A stretch of DNA of 64,000 nucleotides from Phytoseiulus persimilis. Lineage: Eukaryota; Arthropoda; Arachnida; Mesostigmata; Phytoseiidae. The notes below the pieces were generated by a model. That model did no database searches and had not been told where the DNA came from. It saw nothing but the letters and a program-made list of their open reading frames with translations. The stretch spans positions 36,204,745 through 36,268,744 of the forward strand of contig CM075102.1 in the NCBI GenBank assembly GCA_037576195.1. Direction: 5' to 3'. A program made the translations under genes and the position numbers. Shown in pieces: positions 23,485 through 63,799 of this stretch. Within the stretch, counting starts at the first letter, position 1; each line of letters begins with the position of its first letter.

Positions 23485-26400
23485 AAGGACTCCCAAGGAG
23501 TGTTCCGATTCACTCCTTGGCCTGCGAGCACGAGAGAGCTCAAGACCGCGGCAAGTTTGCCCCGAACCATATCGTTGCGAAGTCTCCCTGAGGTCGAACA
23601 TTGCTCGAATGTATTCGATCATGCTTCCTGAGCCGCAGAGGAGGCACACAGAGCGATTCGTAGTTGCGGGCCGCAAACCCACGACGCTCTCTTAGAAAAG
23701 GAGTTTTGACGTTTCCAAGCGTTTCAAAGTGGGTGAGGGATAGGTATAGCCAGCTCACCTGCATCCCGTATGGAGCCACCGAGGCTATCGCTGCATCAAA
23801 CAACCTCAGCGCTGTCATTGTGGAGAGCCGTTGTGGTTGTGTGATGAACGCCACCGCCTCGGTGTGTTTGAGAACGCGGTCCTGGACGCGGACGGAGAAG
23901 CAGAGGGCGCGGATGGGTAGCTGGATTCCAATCGACCTGTTCCCGAATTACAGTCCGACCTCTCCGCCGCGCGGAACAGGAACTCATCGCGCTTGCAGGA
24001 ACCGGCCGAAATCTCGAGCCAGGATAGTGGAGACGCTTTCAGCTAGGTTTCAGGGAGTCGTTCTGCCCTCCGATATGACCGTTGTGAAAGTCCGTTCACA
24101 GTGGCGTCGAGAAGGCAAGCTCGTGCGTGACAAGATCGGCTCCGGAGGCTTCCCCGCCCGTCTTACTGTTTGGAGATTTCCGCCGCGGGGGATGAGAAGC
24201 CGAACTCTTCAGTGAACTTCGCTCGCCGTCCGTAGTCGCTTCGCCCCCGGGCGAACAGGCGCCAGCAATGCTTCAAAGGGAGAACGGTTTCGCATTTAAC
24301 AATCAGCAGAAGTTGGGATCGCGACCTCAGTTTTGTCGTTCTCATCTTTTCGCCCCGCAATCGATACCAACGAGGGGAGGACTGACGAGAGGTATGAGAG
24401 CGACCACCGCGAGATTTCAGTGAGGAGGTTCCTCTTATGACAACTGGGGAGCATTTCAGGATCTTGTCCTCACGGACCGGGACAGCCGACCGTCGAGGCC
24501 TAGCGCAACGCGGAGGCCGAGCCGAATCTCGCTCATCCCAAAGAGGAACATTTCGGAGTACTCCAGAGTTGGCGTTTGAGACGCGCTCCTTTAAGATATC
24601 TCTGGATGGGCAAGCCCCAGAGACTGGCGTTCAAACACTCTCAGGAATCAGCCCTGGCATGGCTGAGTCGCTGTGTTCCCGGTTGTGGGCGATCGCCCTC
24701 ATCATCGGTTTAGGCTGGCCCTGGCTGAAGCGGATGAGCCACGGCTCAAAGTTTTTTTTTCCGTCAGAATACGCAAACCCTCGGCGGACTCGACGATGGC
24801 GATGCCAAGAAAATTTCAGCCCCGGCTGAGCCGGTTGCCACGTCCACGATTTGTGAACAGAAATCGGTTCATGAAGTCGAGTACGGCCTCGACTTCCTCC
24901 ATTCTCCCAAAACTTTGCTCAAAATTCTCGTTGCATCTTCCGGAATTCCTCGATTCGAATGAGCTCCCTCGAATAGATTCCGATGACGCTGTCCCTCTCC
25001 GGCCGTGATTTGCCTGTGATGTCGAATTCCTATCGAAGAAGCCACGCTCGCAACCACTCGTCGGAACATCGATGACTTATGCGGCTTTGCAGGCGACCGG
25101 GAGAGATTCGTCGTTCTGAGTGTCGTTGATGGCCGAAGGCTGCCTGACTGGACGCGATGTCCAAGTTCGTGGCGGAAAATATGTATACGAAGAGAATCTT
25201 GTCCAGCTCGTTGGGCTGAATGAGATGAGATGCGGGATGAGGCGCCGCAACAGGAATTTCCGACAGTCCGGCTCAGGTCACCGACGCTACGGATCCCGTG
25301 GTTTGCGAGACCACTCAATCTTCCTGCATGAGGTCACCACACTCGAATCGTTTTCTACTCCTGGGACTGTGCCATGAGGCGACACCAAGCACCGGATGCC
25401 TGATGTAGGAACGAGCTGGTGAAAACGAGAATATATGATTCGAGAACGGAGACTTGCATCTCGAATCGGCGTCGTGCGCGGACCCCGTTCACCCCAGGTC
25501 ATGTGAGGAACGGCAAAGCGGGGAGCCGCCATGCCTCTCGTCGTCAGCTTCGAGTCGGAACGGGAAAGTCCGAAGCGATGACGTCATGATAGACCCGAGG
25601 AAGGCGAGTTGGTCTAGTGGTCAGCGCGCCCTGTGTCATCATGGATGCGCATGAGGTTCCACAGCGACATTGACGCCGTTTCGAGCGGGAGACAACTCAT
25701 GACAGGCTCCGACAGTCTCACGAATGGCAGGGGGGGAACTCTGGCGATGATCACCACGAACGCCCTCTCGGTGTGTCGTGGTTGCGAGCGGATGCTTGTG
25801 ACGTGTAGGAACGACAGATTCGATGGGTCGCGGAATCGCGTTCTTGGCGTCCCTTATTACGTATTAATCGACGGGAAACGTAAAAAGCGTTGATTGAGGA
25901 ATAAAAGGACGAAACATGCGACACATCACCACTGGCGTCAGCTGCAGTGAGTGAACGCGGACAGATTGCCCTCTCAACCAGCGATTTTTATAAGAGAATC
26001 AGATGATCAAGGGAAACTTCCAGCGGCGCGTACTCTCTCCGCTCGCAACGTAAATCGCGTAGGGGAGAAACTCCATGAGCGAGGGGAATCGTGTTTCGGG
26101 GACTCCAAAATCTGGACCGGCGAGCTCCGCTCCTTTGACTTAGCTCCGGCCAGCCCCAGGAGGAAATCGGCTCTATTCCGCACAGGTGGTCGCCTTGCGC
26201 ACGGCTTTGGTCGGTTGAACAGTTTCTCTCCTCTTGATATTTCCTGAGCCGGAGCGAGGAGTGACATCTGCTCGGGAAGGAAGTGCAGCAATACAAAAGG
26301 ATCAACGCTTTCCCACGACACCGTTTCGGATACGCGACGTCAAACCAGCAGATTGCGACACGTCCGAATCATCATCTATTGAGTATGAACAGCGTGCTCG

Positions 26401-27060
26401 GACCGTTGGTGCTCGGACCGCTATTTCGAAATTTTCAAAGGAGCCCCACGAGCGATTCCGAAGGATACCCAAAAGGGGTCGATTCACGATTCCCATCGGA
26501 CACTCAAGCCCAGGGAACGAATGGCATGCAAACGAGTTCTTGTTCAAATCGGTCGAGGTTAAAAGGGACGGTTGGGTGAGCCGCCAACAGAAGACCCAGA
26601 AAGCAAGGCGAGGAGCGTGTTTGCTGACAACCATGCTAACTCTGATCGGAGTCCAGGGAGATAAAGCTCTGGGTGATCGCCGTCGCCGCTAAAAAAATCC
26701 TCTGTTCTTCGTCGGAACACATAGACGCGGGCACGCTCACTCACAAGCACGCGGAGTCGCACTCGGTCACAGTGACTGAAAGACTTAATCCCTGACCTGA
26801 CTTGAGCCTACTCGACAGAGTGCCCTTCTAATCTGACTTTCGATCGTCTCCGTCTCTGTCGAAAGGGCCGCTCTCTGCTTTTTCCCCCTTGTCACGCAAT
26901 GGAAACAGTGCAGCTCGGCGTAGTCAGGGTTGCACTCAAGCGTCGCGAATTCGCGAAAGCAGCAGAACGGAGCCATATGGCCGAGTTGTCTGAACTGGTT
27001 TCCGCCGTTCGCAATCGTCAGAGCGCAGATCAACGGCCGCTTGTTCTGACGTAGGATACT

Positions 27061-27316
27061 TCTGACCGTATTCCGAGAAGATTTCTTCTCTATCTGACCT
27101 CACTTTTTGGGGTGATTCCGAGGTCGATCTGACCATATCTGTGGAGGTACTTATAGTTTTTTCAGGGATCGATCTGAACTAATTTCCGGGGTTCATGAAA
27201 GTGTGTATGGGTAGATTGTCTTTAGAATAACCTCCGTGGGCCCCGAAAAGTATGGTCAGATCGAGGCGGGATCTTCTTCGAAGTACGCTCAAAACGAGGG
27301 AAAAGTATGATCAGAG
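27061..27316. repeat. Diverged copies of the 45-bp minisatellite in both orientations
   Basis: On the - strand, TATGGTCAGATCGACCTCGG lies near 27138-27119, with further GGTCAGAT-type units near 27102-27061 and a weaker one near 27175. On the + strand, AAAAGTATGGTCAGATCGAG lies at 27246-27265 and a shorter AAAAGTATGATCAGAG at 27301-27316. The two orientations face each other across about 100 bp. Confidence 0.65.
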
Positions 27317-30300
27317 CTCCTGGGGTTCCGTGAGGAACATGGCGAACGATGTTCTTCCAGTACTAGACAGGATGGATGTTTCTCCAGTCCCAACGGTTGG
27401 CCCTCCGTATTCAGGGAGACCTCGACAAGTCTGTAGTGGAGCACGGAAGAGACAAATACGATTCTATGATCTTGAAAGTTCTGTGACGCGCACAGCCCAA
27501 GATGGCTCAGAGCCGTGACCTATGCAACGCCGCTCACGATTCGTTCTGAGACCTACTCACCGAGGCCAAAACCGCTGAGCAGGAATCACCATTTTTACTT
27601 TGTCCATCACGCCATCCGCTTTCCACGCTGACGTATCCTACATTCGACTGCGTCAATGTGGTCATTGAGCATCACCCGGCTGTTGTGCTCAACTGTATGA
27701 CCCGAACCCGGTTGAAATCCTCTCGGTGAGTCCGAGTCACACTTTAAGCACTCGAGCTGCCACTCCCTCGATATCGCAAATTCTGCAAATGTACGTAGCC
27801 GAGAGGTTCGCTGCACAGCTTGCGACTGTACAGTTTCAATGTGTTAACCAACTCGCGCATCGCCATTGAAGAAATCTGTCTTTGATCCTTCACGAGTACG
27901 AGAGCTTGTACCGTTCGCTAGTCATACGGGCCTCCATCCAAGGAATTCAAAATGGCACTTGAAGCATGATATATCGGTTTCAAGAGCCGCGGGTATCCGT
28001 CGCTAGTTTCTTGATGCTAGCTATGCAACTTGTTCGTATGTTCGGCGGATACATGCCGCACAATATCAGAGATTATTTTCCGCGCGATGTTCCCCAGGAC
28101 ATCACTGCGGGCGGTCGAGTATCCCGTCAGCCTCTCATTATACCCCCCGGGATCGAACTGAGTCATGTTTCCTAGCGGGAGTGAGGACATGATTCATCGA
28201 AGTTTCCTCCACCGTCCAATGAGGTTTTGAGGCCTGAACGTGACTTCAGCACAACCCAGGCTTCGGTATGAACGTCTCACAGAGCTTCGACCCCAGAGGC
28301 CTAATGATTCAGTGTCCATCTCGTCATTCCACAAAAGGCGACATTCGTTCGAGAGCAGTTGAGCTTCGTTCTGAGATCGCGTCAGGATGGCGGCACCATC
28401 GGGTGATATCAACGGATCCGCGTCACCCGAATTGCGGTGGGAGGGAAACGAAGGCTTCGCTTTTCTGACGAGCTCGTCGACCACAATGTGCCGGATCGCA
28501 TTCCCGGGTCAGCCCGAATCACGGAAACAACTCACCGAGACATGCCAGGCCGTGCTGTCCCGAGGTCACCACAGTGGAAATCTGGTGTTCCAGGAAATTG
28601 TAGGCGGCATTTTCAACCCTTCCACTCCACCCACCGCCGAGTAAATAGCAGACTGTACTTGGCGACATTGAAGGACAAAAACTTGGTGGGCGCACGCGTC
28701 GAGCCTCGCTCCTGAATTTCGACATGTCTGCCCTAGTCCCTCAATAATTAGTGTCATCAGCTCCATGACGCGGCTGAGATTTCCCCACGGTGTCTTTATA
28801 TTTCATAAGACGATCGCTCACGGCCTCAGCGTCTGAACCCGTGGAGGGATACCGTCTTTTTGATCCGAGCAGAATATATCGCTCTGCCGCTCATCCGCTC
28901 TGTCCTGATTTCCTGAAGGACCAATGTGATTGTCAAAGACCACGACACGCTACGGAATCATTGCCGTCACATACGGGACGGGTCAACACCATTCCGTCTC
29001 TGATTGTGAGATCCTTCAAGGCCAACGCCGAAACGACACTAAAGTTTGGTGAGGTCCCCAGGGTGCGAGATATTCCGAAGAGACATCTCACGAGCTCAGC
29101 GAACGAAGGGACTCTGATCGCTTCTATTTCGGACCGTTAGCGCCCGACCGGACGGAACGATTTATTTTCCAATGAAATCATGTGAAGCCCGACGGGACCG
29201 GCAGGAGCACGCAATCTACTTTGGCAGAGGAAAAAAATAACGTCATATGGGTTTCACCTGGCGCAGAATGATGAGAAAGGCAAACTACCAAGGAACACGG
29301 CGAAGGTATTCGAAAATATTTTGGCTTCAGAGGCTTACGGAGGACGGCAGCATATCGGAACCAAGCGAGCTTCCACTCGGCGAACGCACAGCCGAATCGA
29401 GTATTCCCGATACCCGCCAGGCCCTAGGCCGATAGGCCTTAGCCCAAAGCCCAAGTGATCCCCTACGGGAGTTTTATATCCTCCATGCCCAGCGCCCTTA
29501 TGAGAAAAAGGAGAAAAGAAATTCGCTGGTGCATTTATACGTTTGTATACTTGCCGGCTATTCCAATGCCGCTATTTTCCATCGCGTTGTCACACAGAAG
29601 AGTCCGCTTGCGGATAGCGTCGACTGGCTGGAACCGAAGAGACGCCACGCGAGAAATCGGCGAAGAGTTCGATGATTTGTTTCGGCGGTGTCGGAGTCCA
29701 GGAATCCTTGTACCAGTGGTGCTGCCGGAGCTGAGACCGGAGCGCTCCTGCCGATGAGTACTTTTTTCTTCCCCTTGGTCCTGGCTGCATTCAACCTTTC
29801 GGCGAATCAAACGCTTCGGCTCGAGCGACTCTGATATTCGGCTGATATTCCTTAGGGACGCACGACGGTAGGAGCCTTTCAGTGCTCATTTGGGAGCCTC
29901 TCGCTATTGACCCAGAGAATCACTCCACAGTGTTTTGTGTGTTAACGGTTGCGAATCGTTCTGTCGCACTCTATTGCGATGAAGGGACGCCTCCAGATTT
30001 GGGGTGAGTTCTTACTGATATGGCGACGCAGTTGATCGGAACGAAGGAGGGATCTACGGCGGGATCGCCCACTTTTTTTTTCTGCTCCTCGCACGGAATC
30101 CTTGCCGCCACATCAAGCGCAGAGCGAAAGTGATTACCGCGATCGTACTCTATCCGATCGTTCTCGAACAGAGAAGCCAGGCGTTTACTCGACTCGAAAA
30201 ACCGTCGATTCCAAGAGCGGTTGGCTGTTTGGGTTCCTGCATAAGCGCACACCCTCTGGGTGCGTGGCTACGACGCGAGCATCGCGTTCCGATCGACCGG

Positions 30301-33300
30301 TTGTCCGCGACATCGCGTTGAAAGTAGAGTATTGCAGGCCCGGCAGTGCCCTCGGAAACGACAGAAAAAGCGGCGACAGGCTTTCTCACAACGGACTAAC
30401 AGTCAAGTCGTCAGGAACGATTTGAGCCGTCATGAGAATTGAAATTTCACGTTCAGGAGCCCCTGTTTTGAAAGGCTCCCGAGCCTTGCGGTGGAAGTTC
30501 ACACTGGCGCGTCTCAGGTGGCTGAGAGACTGCCTTCGAGCGATTGGAAGCAGAGCAGAGACTTGGAGCTGCGTGCTGGCAAGCTGAAGTGGAGCTTCCG
30601 CGGCCGCGAGCCTCCTCGGTTGCTCCTGTCCTCTGATTTGGCTTACCACCTGGGTCTGCGAACGAGTGAATGAATGCGGGAGTGCTATAGCAACAGGGAT
30701 CCGATGATGTTGTCAGACTCTCTGTGTGTTTCTGACGAGGCCACTCGAGACCGTTCGGGATCGACCTGCGGGTGTCTTCCATTGCGAGGAAGGCTTCACC
30801 CTAAGCCTGGGGTGACGGAGATTGGCCCCGCGGGCCAAGGTCAGCCCTCTCGTCCGATATGGACTGTCCTTAAGGAAAATTGCGCACCCGCATACGAAGC
30901 CAATCATGCGAGAGGTTAAAGATAAACGTGTGAAACGGGAGCGCAGGTTTGTTTTTAGAGTGTTTGGAGGTGAAGAGATCCGTTCGAACTCCACGTCGTG
31001 AAGTCACGGTAGTCACGCAGAAGTTTATTTGAGAATTAATACGACCTCCCGGTCGCAAGCCGCCGCCACAAGGTGTGGTGAAAGATATCGCGATTGAGGT
31101 TTCCTCCCATGGACGAACCTTGGGATCATGAACTTCAGAAGTGTTCTCTGTTTTTTTTTTTGTCATCTGTCGTTCCATTTCCTCGTCTTCGAACATGCTT
31201 TTCAGAGCGGAGAAAGTGGCTCTGCTCCGAATCGATGTTCTCGATCCCCTCGTGCCCGTTAAGCGCTTTCCCTGTGCCCATGAAACAAGCAAGAGGGCGG
31301 ACAGCTTTGAGCAGGCAGTTAAGACAACACCAAGTATGCAGCTCCGGAATCGAGGTTGAACATCCACCGCCGACTCAATTGGTCGGAAACGCAGCAGCCG
31401 TAGTGGAAGAGCTCTAACTGAGGAACGTTGGCTTAGGCTCAGTTCGGTGTTTGGTAAGGGAGCCGTAGTCGTCCTCGAAAGTTTCGGCAGATGAGCCACA
31501 GCCGGCAGATGACTTAACTTGAGCATAGTCCCCTCTCGCGCTTTGTGTGGCGATCATGTGCGAAGTACGTGTTCAACGGGTCCTAGTTGTTCATCATCAT
31601 GGGAGTTGCTCATCAAACGTGTGTTTATCGGACTGCCCACGAAATTTCTGAGCTGCTGGGAAACTTCACGATGAGAGGCGGGAACTTTCCGACAGAGATT
31701 CTTGTCGTGATCCTTTCTTCCGGGAAGACGTTGCCTGTAGCTTCACTTTAGCCAACTTCGTTTATTAGTGCAATGGGAACCATGTCGAGAGAAAGGTAAT
31801 GAAGCTATTTGATGATGTGAGCAAAGCCTTTGTTTGCATGTCGAATATCACGGGAAAATCTCGAGCAACAGCACGGCGCCGAGTCGAATCTCCAAGGGGG
31901 GAATGTTTTCGGATTCGCCGGCATCGAAAGTGGTTCGCGGACAATATGCTCGTCGGACAGACCATGCGGTATGATTGATTCTCGCTATTCGCAACAAAAA
32001 CCGGTCTGGGAGATGAGATGAAGTCACCAGGGAGCTGTTGCTCTCCTGGTCGGATACAAAGCTCACAGAGATGCTCAACAAGAGGTCGCGTCGATCGTGT
32101 TGATTCACGACTGAATCCAAAGCGCGGTAACAAGAGGGGGCGAACGGGACGAAGATGAGAGAGCGGAGGGCAACGAAGAAATTGATCGCTCCTGTCTATT
32201 TGGAAAGATGGAAGAACGTTTGTTGCCATCGTGTTTTCGCGGACTGAAGAAGCCAAGATGCAGCACAGCTTGGCATTGTGTGGCCGACGGAGGCCCCGCA
32301 AGCTGTCGGCTCGTTTCGTTAAGAAAACATTCTCGCTTAAGGCCTGCACTCCCGTTTCCCCTGGTGACGGTTTTCTCGTTGCTTCTCGTGTCGGAGCGCC
32401 ACTGTTGGGCGAATATAGCGGTCCTGAGTACTCGGACAATTTTCCGAGCACGTACGATATGGCCTCGCGGAAGCCTGAAATCTGACTTCGCAGTTCTATC
32501 AACCGGTCTTGGAGGGAGGTGGGAACGGAGAAAAAAGCTCAGATCAGCATGGTTAGACCACGGTTCACCGATCCGTTTCGCCTGTCTGCTGCTGCGAGGC
32601 GTTCCGAGACGCTGCTTGGCTTAGAATACGAACTGCTGTTCGATCCGTGAATTTCGAATCGATTCATCGGCTTCTGGTCGAGCTGTTCTGAGCGAGTCGG
32701 ACAAGTAGCTCGAAAGCTCGTGTTGTTCGCTAATCGATGCCGCAGGGAAAATGATTCGGCTTCGACCTACGAGTTGACGTGGGATTATCTGCGAACTCCG
32801 GGCCCGGCGAGCCTGTTCGGTAATGGTTTCTGTTCTTTCCAGGTGATTCGAGATCAATGGCTTCTTGGAATGGCTGTTATTGTTCCGGGCGTGTCTCAGC
32901 GCGTCCAAGAGAGCGACGTGGGCGAACGTTACGAGCACTCGGAAGCCTCAGAGGAGGGAATCGCGGGAGGGATTTCGAGTATTTTCCGTGCTTCCCATTG
33001 ATGCCTGCTCGACCAAGTTGATGCGAACGTGAGAATTCTGCGGGAGCCCGACTGAGTTCAGACACGCAACCGTGAACGGGGATCCGGAGTCGATACAGCA
33101 GCTCTGAAAGCAAACAAGAAAACCCCCCGAGGCGCTCGTTGACCAGCCGGGGTCGTCTTCGAATCGACGCCTACATCCAAGGCTTCCTGATCCGATTGCC
33201 TAAGCTGACTAACCTAGGGCGCCGTCACGGACAAAGTCGCGCATCCGTCTGTCTGCTCGTTCGCTCGCTTGTTTATCCTTCCGTTTGTTCGTCGAGTTAA

Positions 33301-35648
33301 GGGGAAGGTCGCAAGCCTGAATGGAAAATAAAGTGTTGGTTCCATGCCTCCGACACGGCTACCCAAGATACTCTAATGGCCGATTTCTCTTCGCTTTACG
33401 GCTCCCTAATCTCCCATTGCAGGCACTTCGCCATCGGATTTCATTTTATTGGCCATTTGCTGGCCCTGTTGTTGAGGTTGCCGTTGCTTTTGGCCGCCTC
33501 TGGTGTTACCGCTGGAACGGCGGCGGACGCAACACTTTTCATTCCGACTCTCTGAAGCATTGATGTTTTGTGAGAGAACCGCTTCTCGACGGAGAACCAT
33601 CAATCTGAGAATTCGAACAGCTATCATTTTGGAAGCCGCGGCCAACGAAGCCCATGTCAGAGTTCGGCGTCTCTCCATGGTCCCGGTTTTTTTTCGCCAG
33701 ATCAATTCTCCCTCCCCGTATTCGAGGAAGCAGAGCGCTCTGAACAAATATTCATTCTTCTCCTGAACTCGGTTCACTTCGATTTCACCTCCGCGAATTC
33801 TTTCCGTCCTGAACTCTGCGACGAATCTTGTTCTGCGCTTCCTCTCCGGTGGGATCCTCTCCGATCGCATCGACGGAGCCTGGGAGACATTTCGAATTTT
33901 AAACATTTGTTGTATGGTGGGTCGTCCGTCTTGATATTGCGCGCCAATCCAGGAATGCAGAATTCGATGAAATGAGGGGGTCGCGTACGTTGGTTGGAGA
34001 AAGATGCGCACCATTCTCTCGTCGGCGAGCTGCGCGAGTGGTAGCAGTTTGCCCCGCAGATCAAACATCTTTACGTCGGAGAATTGGAAACCGTTTCTTG
34101 GTGGTTTCGACATTCGGCAGGAGAATCGACAGCCAGCTGCCGTATCTCGCACACAAAGAGACGTGCAGTGTTCTCTCGATCATTCACAGTACGAGTTCTG
34201 AGGACCGCGGTCGAGCTGGCTGAGGAGGAATCGGCCTCCCTCGACAGAGGGCTCCGGCTCACTACGGTTCCAGATGACATGCTTACGTGGCAAATCTCTT
34301 CGGCACGTTCGCCGATTTGCTCGTTGGTGGAGATTTGAGAACTGTTCCGGAATTTCCTCGAAACACACGGAGTGAGGCGGGGATTTCATGCGACTGGATC
34401 TCTGGTCTCGGGGAGCCCTTCCAATTTCCTAGCTGGCCCGCGTGTCCTCCCTGGACTCATGGGGATTAGCCTCGCCGCTATCCTGGCAGCGCTGATCGAT
34501 TCCGCTTATTTGTTACATCCAGACGCCCGAGCACTGGTTCGAGCTTTCGGCAACAAAGTGAGGCGAGAAACAGCGGATAGCCCGAGAGACGGATCGCCGT
34601 GAATCCCATGAAGGGAGAGGAATAACGACGTCTTCTGAGCCGGAACGAGCATCTCCCCGACAGACTGTACCTCGTCTCCTTCGCCCGATGCCAATGGTGC
34701 TCGCTGCGTTCATTTATCAGTCCTCCTCGCCTTCGATTCCGCCGAATGGTTTCCATCAAACTTCTGCTCATCCCCTAATTCATCCAGACACGCGGTTGTG
34801 TCGAGCCCAGCTCGCTTTCATGAGCATTCACCTGGCTGCGGACGAGTGCGATTTTCGAATCGTTCGAGTGGATTGGCGGACAAGAATTCTGGCCATTGGA
34901 GCAAAACTGCCGCCCAGCTAGTAATGGGAGCCATTCAACGCCCCCTCTCGTCGGTAATGACCACTGCTGCAGGCGGCCGCGGAGGAAAACACTCGGCCCG
35001 GTTCAATGCTCAGCGTTGTCGTCGTCGTTGACTCCTGTGACGATTCCAAGACGCCGATCAGATTCTGCTGCTGCAGCCTCGTAAAACGCCTCCCTCAATG
35101 CTCCCTAGCTCCGTGGGCCGACCCGGGTCCCGCGTCGTTGACTTTCGAACCCGTTCTGGGCCCGAGGCAACGCGATGTCGGCCGCAGAGTATCTTCACGA
35201 CTCCGCCGACGGCCTTTCCTCGGGGAGCCTTCACGGTATCGGATGGAGGAATTAATCGTATCGCAAGGCACCGAATGAAACCTGACGCATGCGCTCGGAC
35301 GAGGCCGTGGCGTTGATGATAGCGAGGAAAAATGAACTCTAGCTTTTGCGTCTTTCGAATGGAAATGCTGAGTGTGACGAGTCGCGTTTGTCCATGAAAC
35401 CGCGAGGGGATGGCAGAGTCGACGACGGAGGCTAGTGCGGACTGGTCTAATTAAGACAAAGTGCCAAGTGGAGCTCAGACACATAATGGAGTGCGCTCCG
35501 CGCGTTCGTTCGTTCGCTCGTTTCGTTCGCGTGCCGGCTGAAGGGCTGACCATCTCTTCTGACTGCGTATGGTTCTATGCCTTTTCCATTCTCGCTCCTT
35601 CTATTCTCTCGCTCGCGTTCGGCTCCCTCTGTTTCGCCGACTGATGGC

Positions 35649-35664
35649 AGAGAGAGAGAGAGAG
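35649..35664. repeat. AG microsatellite
   Basis: (AG)8, followed by imperfect GAGA sequence to about 35687. Confidence 0.9.
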
Positions 35665-37413
35665 GGGAGACCGAGATAGAGAGAGGCGACAACGAAGGAG
35701 AACTTCTGATCCCTCATTTGGTCGATGGCTACACCGGATCGCCTCGCCATCGCCAGCAGGCTTGAAACTCGGAGCCACCTCGCCGCCCCTCTCGACCCGG
35801 ACCCTCTCGCGGAAGACCCACAGCGTCGAAGGTCACAAAGCGGATCGCGGCCTCGGCCATGGGGTAAATTCAGTCGTATTGGCAAGCTCTCCGGACTCGT
35901 TCCAATCAGGGCCATGCAGCTCAATTTATGCGTCCTTCGAACTCGCATCCCATTGTTTTCGTTTGTGTCGCACATCAATAGCGACTCCAATAGGGCTTCC
36001 GCACGGAGTTCTCATCGGGAAGTCTGTTCAAAAAATCCCACAACCCATCCAGCTGGAGACGATGCTTCCAACTTTCCTGGAAAGTTTTTCGGTATGGCGC
36101 GTTTCGCAACTCCACTTGCGTCATCGCCGAATCGCTTGCGAGGAACGCGAACGATAAGGGTGTTCGGCGAACGCCGGCGGAGGGAGTAAATTCAGTAGAG
36201 TGGAGCTACAGAAACCGTCGCGAACAAAACGCCGCTCTCAATCCGCATCTGTGTGCGTCAATGCGATATGAAGTCCCACCGGTCGGAGAAATGTCTACCG
36301 CGCGATGATGAAATGCTCGGAGAGATAGAGGAAAAAGCCATAACGTCTCTCTGATTGCCGTATTCTTTCAGTCGGTCATGCTTTGCCGGTTGCCGTAGTG
36401 GGTTTGCGGAGCGAAGTTCCTCCTCCTCGAGGTCATCTTGGACTCTCTCCACTCGACACTCCTCCCGACTGTCCCTTTCCCTTGGAGCCCCTCGACGCGG
36501 ATCCCCCGCAGACGTGTTCAGTGGCCGCGACGAGGGAGTACGTCCTTCATCCACCCTGTCACTATATCAGTCGCTCGATCCTTCCTAGAGTCCTGCGGGC
36601 GTCATCGGTCCTCGTCTCGGCGGGTCGACTGTCACAACACGCCGGTTTCGCCGGAAGCGTTCTGAAAATATCTGTGAGCCTCGTGTGTTTCGTTCCGTTG
36701 GGAAGTTCGGTTTGTTCTCAACAAGTGGCTCCACCGTCAATCGGTGTTCAGCCTCTCGCCGTTCCCTCGGTGATAACGCGGTTCTGTGAGCCAACAGCCT
36801 CAGCTGGATCGGAGCGCTCGTGGCATGCCAAGGAGCGACCGGTCGAACACAGTGCGGCTCTCTCGTCCTGTGCAGCGTACACGGAGTGCGGCGTCGATGG
36901 CCACGGCGGTCTCGTCGATTTCCACCGGAGGAGCGCCTGAGCAGAATGGGGAGTGAGCTAGACCGTCGGCGAACTTCGTCCCCTAAAGACCTCCTCGTGG
37001 TGTGCGGCATTTCGGATTCATCCTCGAATTAGTGTCTTCACCGTTCAGTGAGCTTCGTCCGGCGATGGTGGACTGATACAGTTTCGGCGTCCCAGCGAGC
37101 GATCCACCGCGATATTGAGCGATAAATTCTTTGATCGCTGCATTGATTGCTTGGTCCCGTTCGCGAGCTCCGGTCAGAACCTCCTGCATCAAGAAGCTGG
37201 GATCGCAGTTGCGGAACTCGTAGTCGTCGAGCCCGTTGCCGTTGCCGCTCCCCAAGCAGCAGCAACGCAGCGATCGGAACGAGGAGCATGTCCTCGAGCT
37301 GGTTTCGGCGGATTCCGGAGGGAACGGTCGTCAGACTGTTGGTCGAGGCGATCAGGTATCGGCTGGAACTTGAGCAAAATCTGAAATGAGCGCGCGGCAG
37401 TTCTCGCAGTTGC

Positions 37414-63799
<26,386 letters not shown>

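Larger units (their letters stand above)
20726..37413. other. Stretch upstream of the receptor gene with no recognisable gene
   Basis: It holds a C15 tract (23470-23484), degenerate GTC/TCG repeats near 22306-22372, relatives of the 45-bp minisatellite at 27061-27316 and an AG repeat at 35649-35664. Long open frames on the - strand (31765-32502 and 33406-34152) have no recognised domain. The proximal promoter of the receptor should lie at the right end or further upstream, but no core element near 37414 can be named with confidence. Confidence 0.6.

Noticed and set aside
25603..25628. Possible tRNA gene or SINE head (box-A-like TTGGTCTAGTGGTCAGCGCG).
   Set aside because: No box B or matching acceptor stem follows within tRNA distance; the later GAGGTTCCACAG does not fit.
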